Shown: positions 1-10,389 of the stretch, piece after piece | Layout of the letters: each line of letters opens with the position of its first letter | Position numbering within the stretch: position 1 is the stretch's first letter | DNA from: Thamnaconus septentrionalis | Lineage: Eukaryota; Chordata; Actinopteri; Tetraodontiformes; Monacanthidae | DNA: 64,000 bases | Direction of reading: 5' to 3' | Assembly (NCBI GenBank): GCA_009823395.1 | Contig: CM020507.1 | Span: 1,311,001 to 1,375,000, forward strand | Made by a program: the position numbers and the translations under genes | The notes under the pieces: model-generated | Databases searched by the model: none | What the model saw: the letters and a program-made list of their open reading frames with translations, nothing else | What the model was told of the DNA's origin: nothing

Positions 1-316
1 ACATCATCATGGCCAAAAAATGATTTGTCTCCTCAATGACAGTGGAACTAAGAGTGCAAATTAAAGACACACAGGTGTCTCTGAGGTCCAGCAGAGACAC
101 CAGCATGGTGATACAAGTCTAAGGTAAATACAAAAAAATAATTCTGTTAACATCTCACCATCAGTGAACCCAGTGCGTCACTGTCATTAATCAAAGCAAA
201 CTTGTCCAAAAATAATACCCAGCCAGTCAACACAGATGGAACCTTCTGTGAGACATTTTAGACATCAATGATGAACATGAACAATTTAGTTGAAGCTGTT
301 TTTCTTTTGTAGCCTG

Positions 317-3300
317 CTATGAAATTGAACAAGATGAGCCTTTTATTCCAAGGAGTTTATCTTTCAGCTGGGTGATTTCTATCCAGTGTTTTCTCTCCAG
401 GTCTTCTATCTCTTGGCTCTGGTCTGGACTCTGTCCAGCTTTAACCAGTCGTTCTTTGAGCTCCTTCATTTCTTTCTCATGGTTTTTCTGCAGTTTGTCC
501 ATTTCTCGTTTTTCTCTTTCTTCATTGTCTTTTATCACCTTCTCTTTAAAATGAGTCATCTCTTGTTCTTGTTTTTTCAGTAAGTCTCGTCTCTTTTCAT
601 TTGGATCTTGCTCCTCTGGGGACTTTTTAATCTCTGTTTCCAGCTCGTCCTGCTCCTTTCTGTGTTTTTTCTTCAGTTTAGTCACCCCCTCACTGTACAT
701 TTTCTTCTGGGTCAGAAGTTGCAGGACCAGGTCCATCATTTCCTGTTTCTGTTTATCCTGTAGATCCTGTAGATCAGCCACAGTTTCTCTGTGACTCTTC
801 TCTTTATGATCTAACAGTTCACTCAGTGTGTCATACTCCTTCTTCTTCTGCTGCATCTCTTTCTCTTGATGTTCCTTCAGTTCCATCACTTCCCTCAGAT
901 GTTCTTCTATCTGGGCTGAAAACTCCTTTTCCTTCTTCTCTCTGAACTCATTGAACTCTTCAGCTTTATTTCTGGCCTCCTCCTCATGTTTGTTTTTCAT
1001 TTCCTGCATTTTTCTTTCATATTTCTCCACAAGTTCTTGTTTTTCTTTCTTTTCTTGTTCTCTTCTCATTTCATCCTCTCTCTTTCTTTTCTCTTCATAT
1101 TTTTCTTTTTCTTCCTGGAACTCTCTTTCAAGCTTTTCAAGTCTTTTTCTCTCCTCCTTTTGTCTGTATATATCTAATGTAATTCGTCCCTTCCACCATT
1201 CCTTTTGTTGTCTCTCCCACTTGTCTCGCTCTCTTCTCATCTCCTCTCTGCTCTCCTCCAGTTTTCTGTCAACAGCTTCCTTTGATTCAGACTCTTCCTG
1301 GATTTTTTGTGTCAGTGCTGAAAGTTTCTTCTCCCACTGCTGTCGTTGAACTTCTTCCTCTTCTTTTCTCTTTTTGTCATCTTCTTCTCTCTGCTGCTGT
1401 TCTTTCCGTCTCTCCTCTTGTTCTCTCTTGATTTCATCCTCCTTTTCTTGAAGCTGTTTTTCTTTGACTTTTCTCTCCTTTTCTATTTCTGCTCTCTGTT
1501 CTTCCATTCTTTCTGTCACTGCTTTCAGTTGTTCCTCATGTTGTCTTTGGAGCTCCTCCTTCTCCTTCCTCATCTCTTCTTCCTTCTCCTTCAGGATTCT
1601 CTCAACCTCTTTCTGTATTGCTGCCTCGACCTCCTGGAACATTTCATTTGTGTAGCAGCTGCCTCCATTTTTCTCAACCATCTTCTCAATTTTCTGTATC
1701 AATTCCTCTACTTGTGTGCGGTTTCCATCATCATAGTTATCAAACACATGGATTCTTCCTTCGCACTCAGTTAACAGATGCTTGAAAGATGCATCACATT
1801 TCTTTTCAATGTACTCTTGAATGGACGTCTTCTGACGCCTCAGTCTGTCTCCTCCAGTGAGAAGGATGTGTGTGAACTTTTCAGTATTTCTTCCAAAGAC
1901 TTTCCTGATGAGTTCTATGGTCTCTTTCTCCTCTTTTGTAAATCTTCCAACATTCAAAACCAACAGGAAGACATGTGGTCCTGGAGACAGCAGGCTGATG
2001 CATTTTACAATCTCCCTGTTAACTTCTTCATGGCCTAATGTTGTGTCAAACAGACCAGGAGTGTCGACAACAACAACAGGCCGACTGTTCACATCACTCT
2101 TTGCTTTCTGACAATGTCGAGTGATTGAAATTTGACTTGCTTCAGCTTTGAACTGCTCTCTGCCAAGGATGGTGTTTCCTGAGGAGCTTTTCCCCACACC
2201 AGTCTTCCCAATCAGCACAATCCTCAGAGGATCTGCTCTCTGTTGCTCAGCATCACCTGGAAAAGACAAACAGACAAGAAGTCACTGGAAAAGTCCTTCT
2301 GTTATTGAGCTAACTTCCAGACAGTTCAGAGCTGACACGTGGAGACAAACTGAGGAGGTAATGAAGCAGAACACTTTGAAGATCAAATCTTTATAGTCTG
2401 TCCTTCTCTCTGATCTTCAACTGGATCTGATCTGGTTCTGAAAGTTCCAGTGTGTAAAGTTTGGCTTGATTTGTGATTTTTATATTGGTAAAAGCTTAAC
2501 ATACTGCCTATAACTCCATTTTCAAAAGTGTATACTCGCAGTACATTCACTCATTCATCTTCCATGCCCACTTCTTCCCGAGCTCAGGGTCATGGGGGTC
2601 AGCTGGAGCCTCTCCCAGCTGTCATAGAGCGAAGGCAGGGTGACGCCCTGGACAAGTCGCCAGTTCATCGCAGGGCCACTCGCAGTACAATAAAAGTAAT
2701 GTGGTTTCCCTACCCTTAAAACCATCGTCTTATCCATAGACCAAGGTTCTTGCTACTAGTTAGCTACCATCTGGTGCTAACATTTTTTAAGGAAGCCTAC
2801 CTGACAGTGGCCTAAATACAGAACACGCTATTGAACACCACAAATTATGTCATTAATACCATTTTAAACGCTATCAGTTCTTATTTATTACATTTGTGGT
2901 CTTGGAAATCAGGATCCAAGTTAAAATATAATGACGTGGAAGAAAAGAAAAATAAAATCAAACACATTCATTGTATATTAGAATATTTCCAGGACTTACC
3001 GGTGATGTTTGTTGTCCTCAGCTGATTGATTTTAGTCATTTCAGAGATCTTTTGTATTTGGGCTGATGCTAATGTAGCTGTGGTGTAGCTGCTCCTCATC
3101 CTCTCCACTGTGTCCAGCAGCTCTGGGATCTGCTGCTGGTCCTTCATGCCCACAACAACATGTCTTCCTCCAAACTTCTTCAGGAGCTCCTGGATCTCTC
3201 CAGTCTCTCTAATAAAGTCATCAACAGCTGGAGCTTCAGGATGTGACTCCACAGTGAACAGAAGGATGATGAAGTCTTTGACTCCACAGCCAAATGTGTT

Positions 3301-4729
3301 CTGGATGGTCTCCAACTCTCCCTTGTCTTCATCAATGAGAGGACCCACAGGTAGGACCAGGATGAAGGTGTGGACGCCCTCAGGGTCACAGTGGGAGACA
3401 CACCTGAGTGATTCCTCCATCACTTCCTGTTGAGGTTTTCCATACAAGGCAGGAAGCTCCAGCAGCGAAAGCCAGCGTCCACTCACCTCTGCCTGACCTT
3501 GAACCCACTGTGATGAGCTGGAGGCTGAATGAAGCTTCTGACCTAAGATGACCTCTGCTGCTGAGGTCTTTCCTGCTCCTCTCCTCCCACACAGAACCAG
3601 GTTTAAAGCTGGTCTGACCAGTTCAGACTTTGGTCTCAGGGGGTCTTCAGTGATGGAGGGGGGGGATCCAGGAAAGTCTTCAGTGATGGAGAGGAAGGAT
3701 CCTCTGGTTTTACCCACAATGTTCTCAATCTTCTCCATCAGCTCCTGGTGGTTCTCTGGGGTCATCCTGTACCATCTTCCTCCACAGTCTTCAATAAGCT
3801 GATCAACACACTGGTTTTCCTCATTATGTGTTCTGATGACCATTGAATGCTGCAAAACATTCTGACCAAACAAACCAAACAAGACGAACTTCAGTGTTTT
3901 TCTGGTTTCTTCAGTGAAGTCAGAAGGTTTCACCAACAGCAGCAGAACATTTGGACCAGGAGGAATCAGGCTGATGTGTTTATTCATCACTGTTCTCACG
4001 TACTGCACCGACATATTCAAGACATTTGGAGTTCTGACTACAGTTAATGGTTTTCCTCTCCACTCTCCACGTTTGGCTGAGCTTTGTCCAGTTATTGTTT
4101 TCTCCCTGATGATGAAGTCCTGAAGTTTGATCTTGTCATAACTTTCCCCCAGAAGAAGAATCCTCAGACCAGATGCTGAAAGACAAAAGAAAATCTTGTT
4201 TCAGTTCAGTTCAGGTTGAAGTCATGACAGCAGTGCACAGTCGGCATTAACTCAGGCATGTTTTAAACTGGAGGTCACTTCAATAATCAGTCACCATTAT
4301 GATGCAGCTGCTTTACACCAGAAATCAACTCAGGGAAGAAGTTGAGTTCAGAGCAGTAGATGTTGACTGGTGCAGTGTTTATGTCCACCTCTAAATCTTT
4401 GTTGACATGCAGTGTTGTTGGAACTGACAACCCCAACATTAGATCACCTCAATAATAAATCCTCTAAACAGTAAACCACCTCAATATTAAAGCTCACATC
4501 AGCATTCAAACATCTTTTTTACCCCTAATTAAAATGATAGAAGACAAGTGAACAAACATCAAAGATGCTCTACAAGCAGCAACTACAGACTTTGCAGGCT
4601 GGCTCCTCTGCTTTGTTGGAAACCATTCTGCACTGTCAGCAGGTATCTCAAGGTCACCAGGGTTTCACCCCTTAACCCATAGACCTTGCATGAGTGGGGC
4701 AGCAAATACATTTGTGCGCGTGCGCACAG

Positions 4730-4768
<39 letters not shown>

Positions 4769-6962
4769 AATCAATCATCAACTAAAAGTTTTTCCTGCTT
4801 GTTGACCTCTTCTTCTGCTCTTTAAAATGAACTTCATCACTTGTCCACACAAACTAAGTCTAGTTCAACATTTTACTCCTCAGTTCATAATCATGTAATT
4901 GACAGCATTTCAAACACTACCATGTCTGGTTTATCATAGACGTGGCTCCATTGCAGGTTTGGAGATCTTCTGGTGTGGTGGCTGGTTTATGCAGCGCTTT
5001 TTTCATTTAATTGTGTTTTCTTGGTTTGCATCCGTTGTCTTTTGCATCGCTTCTCTGTTTGCAGCGCATTTGATGACTAACTATATGTTTTTATGTCTTG
5101 TTTGCACCACAATCCTCTTTGTGTACTTTGTTTAGACTTGTGTTGTGTTTGTGACTTTGCATCGTTTCCATTCCTGCAGCTGTTTACGCCAACTAAGGTG
5201 CACTAGGCAATTGTATTTTGTTTGGCCACCATAGTGAATCATTGTAATCATTACTATTAATATTATGAAGACTTCACCTACCTTCAGTTACAGGTTTATT
5301 CCTTGGATGTTGCGGTGACTTTATATTCCTACCCAAGTGTTTCCCTGAAAAACAGGACAGTGTTAATTAGTTGTTTCATGATTTAACTTCAGCTTCTTTA
5401 AAGCAGCTCTAGGTAACTTTTCAACCATAAAATGATGATTCCAAACTCAGTAAAGCAGTAGATAAACCATTAATAGGATCAATGGTGCCGTCTCAGCAGC
5501 GAGAGGGGGGTTGTGCCGGCTGTAATTGCACTGCGTAACTTTCAAGCGCGACCCGACACGGCTTCCTGTGTCGTCATTACATATAGGACGAACCACTTTA
5601 CGGCAACGTCACACGTTGATATAGAGGCAGTCTTACACACTACTATTAAAAATACATAAGATTGTAAAATGACGGAATGGAACCCAATAATTAACCTTGA
5701 TGAAAGACGAAGTAATAAAAGTGTTGAACGTTTGCTACGACGTTATTGTCGTAGCAAACTCGTAGCAAGCTCAGGTTACCTAGAGCTGCTTTATTTCTGA
5801 ACTTACTAAAAGCTTTGAGAGCCGCCAGTGGTCCCTTCCGCTGTTGTCCTGGCAGATCACCTGTCGAGTCTTCAAAAACATCACAGCTGGCATGTTCTCC
5901 ATTGTTCTCCTGCCATATCTGACCAAGGCGTGCCAGCAGCTCACAACGTTCCAGGTCCTTCTGCCTCAGGTATCTGTAGCTGCACCTTCTGATCAAGTCT
6001 TTCAGTGGTGGACTTTGCAGATAATCTTCTGTGGCTTCTGAACTCTCCTCTCTACATGTTGATATCAGTAACAGTGAATGATCCAGAGAGTCGTCACTGA
6101 AGTCCTTCAGGATTCTGAGGAGCCTCAGTTTGTGTCCCTCAGTGAAATCTTCAGGCTGGAGAACCAGCAGGTACACATGAGGTCCAGGAGCTGAGAGACT
6201 CACACAGGTTTTCAAGTGTTCTCTGAGTTCATCTTCAGTGATGTTGGGATGCAGAAGATCTGGAGTGTTGATCACTACAAGTTCTTTGTTCTTCTTCACC
6301 GTCTCTCTCACACAGCAGCCTGGTTCCTCCTCACTGTTCCACAAGTTCTCTCCAAGTATGAGGTTCCCCACAGAACTCCTGGCTGGCCAGTTGTTCCCCA
6401 GTAGAACAACCCTCAGCTCAGACACTGAAAATTAGGTTAATGTATCAATCAGTGAAATATGGTTATTGTAGTTATTATCTGTGAGTTACGACAACTAAAT
6501 GGTTCAATTTCACTCACTGGCAGGTGGCAGCCACTCCAGACTGTCACTGCGCCTCACAGGTGTCAGATCAGCTGTTAAAGTCAGAACACACTGAACATCA
6601 GCATGAGGAGCTTTATGAAAGACAATCTGATGAACTAAGGTGACAATAACTGCACTGCCAAAAAGAGACTCACCACAGTAAACATTCAGCTCAGAATTAT
6701 ATCAATCATAATCAGCATCAAGTGAAATACTTCATTCATACAGCCCAGTGTGTGGCTGACGAGCTGCTGAGAGTTTTCAGTGTAAACTCTGAGAGCATCA
6801 AGACAAGATGACTGTCTGGCTTCTCAGTCCAGGTCACTGCAGACTCATTCACCACTAGTCCACAATGTGGACCAGTTTCTAAAACCATTAGAAAACTGAA
6901 ATGACATAAAAGCTGGACTTATTTTACTGTGTTTAAAACTGACCTGGTGCTGCAGTCGCCAT
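317..6962 (-). CDS. GIMAP8-like GTPase, four AIG1 domains plus coiled coil (copy A)
   Basis: Six coding exons on the minus strand: 6962-6944, 6571-6518, 6424-5807, 5344-5282, 4175-3000 and 2256-317. All junctions are GT-AG and all phases match, giving 3,870 nt or 1,289 residues. GIMAP proteins are AIG1-family GTPases that control lymphocyte survival and assemble on intracellular membranes. Domain 1 (about residues 28-225) has a degenerate P-loop, GNNWPARSS. Domain 2 (about 253-430) has none, reading GESYDKIKL. Domain 3 has GRRGAGKT at 448-455. Domain 4 has GKTGVGKS at 660-667 and DTPGLF at 708-713. From about residue 851 to the end lies a highly charged Glu/Lys/Gln coiled coil. The start ATG is in a short exon (MATAAP) preceded by an acceptor at 6990/6991. 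Human GIMAP8 has three AIG1 domains and no such coil, so this is a fish-type architecture. The family is certain; the symbol is not. Confidence 0.88.
2546..2677 (-). mobile_element. Short 3' fragment of a non-LTR retrotransposon
   Basis: This is a copy of a dispersed repeat also seen at 13,707, 25,194 and 26,456. Read on the minus strand it runs from a GC-rich body into a GAAT-type tail. It is flanked by a perfect 12-bp direct repeat at 2534-2545 and 2678-2689, as expected for target-primed reverse transcription. It lies in the GIMAP intron between the last two coding exons and is absent at this point in unit B. The exact LINE/SINE family was not assigned. Confidence 0.7.
4733..4766. repeat. 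(CA)n microsatellite in GIMAP-A intron
   Basis: Seventeen CA units follow a GC-rich alternating purine-pyrimidine stretch. The same locus in unit B (22,341-22,366) is shorter. Confidence 0.95.
5399..5793. mobile_element. MITE with 19-bp perfect terminal inverted repeats (copy A)
   Basis: The ends 5399-5417 and 5775-5793 are perfect 19-bp inverted repeats that both include a terminal TA, which could be a TA target duplication. The interior has no coding potential and holds a hairpin with 11-bp arms at 5731-5758. The element lies 13 nt inside the intron after the exon-3 donor of the GIMAP gene. The same insertion is present in unit B, so it predates the duplication. The superfamily is uncertain; a TA target would suggest Tc1/mariner. 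Confidence 0.8.
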
Positions 6963-7140
6963 GATGTCAGTCTGCTGGAGAGAGGGTCTGCTGCAGGGAG
7001 GAAACACAGAAAGATTGATTCATTAGTTATTGTCAGACTTTGAACTGTTTACACCCACAGTGGCAGAAGTGGTTCTGAAGTCCATTTATTATTGTGGCTA
7101 TCAAACTGTAGAGCCATATAACTTCATCTGATACTGTCAA

Positions 7141-7404
7141 TCATTTAATTGAGACCAGTTGTCTTCCTGGTTGCTCAGCCAAACTCCTGCAGTCTGAATT
7201 GGACATAAAGTTGATCCGACCAGATTGCATTGATTTACCGTCAACATATAAATTCTCTGTTGGCCTTTTTTCATAAATGTCACAGTTGGATTTCTTTCCA
7301 CACAATATTTGTTTCATTCTGTTTCTTCCTTCATATGCACTGCAGAATGAATCAAGAAACTCTTCCATGGTTTCTTCTATTGTAACTCTGTTCCACACTT
7401 CCAT
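7141..7404 (-). other. Conserved open frame of unknown meaning (copy A)
   Basis: An 87-codon open frame lies upstream of the GIMAP ATG exon on the same strand, with a conserved 75-codon counterpart at 24,765-24,992. Its initiator here would be the ATG at the MEVW segment. The unit B copy diverges just upstream of the shared MEEFL methionine. I recognise no domain, and no convincing splice sites tie it to the GIMAP gene. It may be intronic or an old exon. Confidence 0.2.
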
Positions 7405-7994
7405 CAGCTCTCTAACTTCACATCACTCTGTCTGTGTGTGCATCCCTTATATCCGTCCCCCCACACAACGACAGGGAACCAGAACCTCTGTTGTTACAAT
7501 ATTTACTCATGGTGTTTGTGATGTATCAGGAGCGATTGCTCAAAATGAAACTGCAGTTTGGACGTCAAGAAGTCAAGTTAACCAGCAGCCATCTCAGAGA
7601 ATCTACTGGAGACTAAAAATCCTCCTCAAACTGGTGGGATTGAGTGTTTTAAACTTCTGGACACAAACTGGCAGAAATCATGGAGGATATTCAGTTAACA
7701 AATAAATAAATAATAAAGAGTGTAAATCATAATATTAATATTTTATCAGACAGACATTAATATCAGTGTTGATGGAATTCATAAAGGTTGGATTCCTCTC
7801 CAGTCAAACAGTTGCTTCTGCTCTGGTCATCTGCCTCTAGGCAACGACGAGTAAAACTCTTCTTCATTGGTTTGAATTCATCAGCCAACATGTTTTCTAT
7901 GAATCCTCCCAGTGCAGCTTCACATCACAGCAGTTCACCACAGTTCCATCAGCATCAATACATGAAATGAATTATGCGAGAATTATGAACTTAC

Positions 7995-8040
7995 TGCAGA
8001 GACGCTTCACAGCTGGAGAGTCAGACGACGTCCCTGTCAC
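7995..8040 (-). other. Probable 5' UTR exon of GIMAP copy A
   Basis: On the minus strand a GTAAGT donor at 7994 follows a short stretch conserved in unit B (donor at 25680). It lies upstream of the ATG exon, whose acceptor is at 6990/6991, so it is a candidate non-coding first exon. The transcription start is not visible and the upper boundary given is nominal. Confidence 0.35.
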
Positions 8041-10351
8041 TACTTTGATAAAAGCATCTTTGCAGTCAATTATGAATGGACTGGTTGAACTGTTTTACAC
8101 CCCCAAGACATAAATGTCAATAGTGATAAGACTGTGGACTATGATAGAACTGGTGATGATAATCTCTCTTCGTGAAATATTATCTGTGATGGTAAAAAGT
8201 TATTTTTCTTCAGCTAAACATGGTAGTGGGTCACTTTTGACCCGCAAGTCAACACAAGGGATAAACACATGACACACACTGTAGGTACCAGGATACAGGG
8301 GCTTTGAATTTGGACATGTGGGTCATTGTTTTATTTTTATTCAATATGAAAGGAGACATGGAATACTAAATCTGTCTATGTTAGATACATAAAGGCCCAT
8401 TATGTTCTTATATTTTCGGGAAATATGCATAGAATTGAAAGGGTGTGTTACTAGGACTCACAAGGATATAGATAATTATATTCAACCTGGTCTTGTATTT
8501 TTGCATTGCACATTTTTAATTTTGTAATTATGGATGAACATATAGTTTGGTAATGAACAAGGGACAGGCAGGATTAAAAAAAAAAAGTTCTTCCTCCTCC
8601 TTTATGAGCATGTCAATGAGGATGACTGCAAAAAAATATCTTATTTGTTTGTGTAATGCTGATTAGAATAGAAAAATAAAACACCAATCCTCTTGAAGGC
8701 CATTCTTAATTTTAAGTGAATGTATTAATGAAGATCTAAAACTCACTGGATGAGGCCTTTATTAGGCAGGAGGAGGCTCACTGGGCTACAGCCTAGCAGC
8801 CATCTACTGGACACAAAGTGTCACACAAGAAAACCATTTAAAAATGTCATTCCTGTTGGAACAAAATTAAACTGCTGTCCGTGTTCTTAGCAAAGATGAA
8901 ATACAGTTATGAACTCTGATAAACTCTGTTGGCTACATTCAGGCCAGCTGTGCTGTTGACAGTTAATTAATGGGTCCAGATGGATCTGCACCTGTCCAGC
9001 ATTTGCTACAAACGTCCATCTCCACAAACACAACACGGCTTCACACACTCTCACTCTTGCCAGTGGTTTAACACAGGGCTTCCCAAACTTCACCAGGCCC
9101 AACAACAGCATTAGCACCTTGCAATTTGACAAAATATGTGAAGAAACATGAATGATTAGAATTTTTTTCTTACTTTTCTTTGCTCTTCAATAATTGTTCT
9201 TTTTGTTTAGAATAAGAATTCTACCAGCTAACATGTTGACAACCATGGCCATGGCAGTCAGTGTCTTCCACAGCTGGGCTCTCTGTCTGTCCCTTCACTC
9301 TCTTTGTCACTAACTTGTCCATATTGAACTACCGATGATAGTTTGTGGAGCAGAACACCAGCACCTCACAGGACACCATGAACAGTGTGTTTGACTGGCA
9401 GGCAATCATATCATATTCTAGATTATATTCAATATGATTAAACAACAATGATATTACATTAGATAATAATGATTACAAGATAATTTGATTCTGTTATTTA
9501 TTTATTTGCATTTTATTTTTCATTCTCTGCAATTTTCTGCAGGCCCCCTAGTGGACCCCGAGGTTTCTGCAGCCCTCACTTTGAAAACCACTTGCTTACC
9601 CAGCGGTTCCCGTCGTTCTAGATTCTGACATTTTACTCAAATATTTTGAGAGTAAGTTGAAAAACTTTACGGTTATCTTCAGAACGAAAAAGAACCGAAA
9701 CAACGTACTGAGAAACAAAACAAGAACCAAGCTGAAGGTTTTTATGCTGATCAGTTTAAATTCATTCACTTGCTTCATGCCGATACTGACGTTACTGTTT
9801 CATAGTTTATCCAAGACCTCAAAGACCTGGTCACATAGTGGTTCAACAATGGCACGTTGATGTATGAAGTCCAGGGTTAATACTTAATGATGCACTGATT
9901 TGTACCGGCTAAACTGACTGATATTAATAACTTATATTAATGATGCTGGGGTCAACTCTATCATCCTAACCTGATTTTTTTTTCGTCAATTCTTATAAAA
10001 ACCTTTAGTGTTTATTGTACAAACATTCCGACAGTAGTGTAAATCTATATCTTGTTGCCTTGAATTCTTGAATACATTTGTGCTTTAACATCATTTGCCT
10101 TGAAGCTTTTTGTTGCCCTTCATTTCTTTCCGTCCTTCCATTCCACACACCCACCACCTCTGGGCCTGGCAGCGTCTCCAACAAGGGAACTCAGACACAG
10201 GCAGGAAGTCAAATAAAAATCACTCTTTTTCTGTGTGTGGCCTGCAGTGGAGCGTCACACAACTTTTCTGTTGTTGTTTTTTTCTCAGGAGAACCAAAGA
10301 CTTTCCATCACTTCCACTGAAGGTTCTTTTCTTTCATTTTGTGTTCCCATG

Positions 10352-10389
10352 TCAAACAGTAGGGGGCGCTATAACCCCCTACTGTTTGA
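10352..10389. repeat. Perfect palindrome, 15-bp arms
   Basis: Arms at 10352-10366 and 10375-10389 are exact reverse complements separated by 8 bp. It abuts the 5' side of the Rex3 element and contains a run of G in one arm and C in the other. It could be the residue of a small inverted-repeat transposon or part of the retrotransposon leader. Confidence 0.85.

Larger units (their letters stand above)
1..10055. repeat. Tandem duplication unit A (GIMAP gene plus flanks)
   Basis: Bases 1 to about 10,055 are nearly identical, in the same order and orientation, to 16,801 to about 28,010. The match begins at the left edge of the window, so the unit probably extends further left. Exon coordinates map with the same lengths in both units. 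Unit-specific differences are insertions such as the short retrotransposon copy at 2,546 in A and the hAT element at 19,414 in B. The right end was set where the similarity following the shared sequence near 9,880-10,050 fades. Confidence 0.9.

Noticed and set aside
951..1774. Long plus-strand frames rich in Phe/Leu/Ser opposite the GIMAP coiled coil (also 17,145-18,574)
   Set aside because: They are the antisense of Glu/Lys-rich coiled-coil codons and have no splice or family support.
4899..5135. Hydrophobic 78-codon frame in a GIMAP intron (also 22,442-22,744)
   Set aside because: It lies in intronic sequence shared by both units, with T-rich composition explaining the hydrophobicity. Its start differs between the units.
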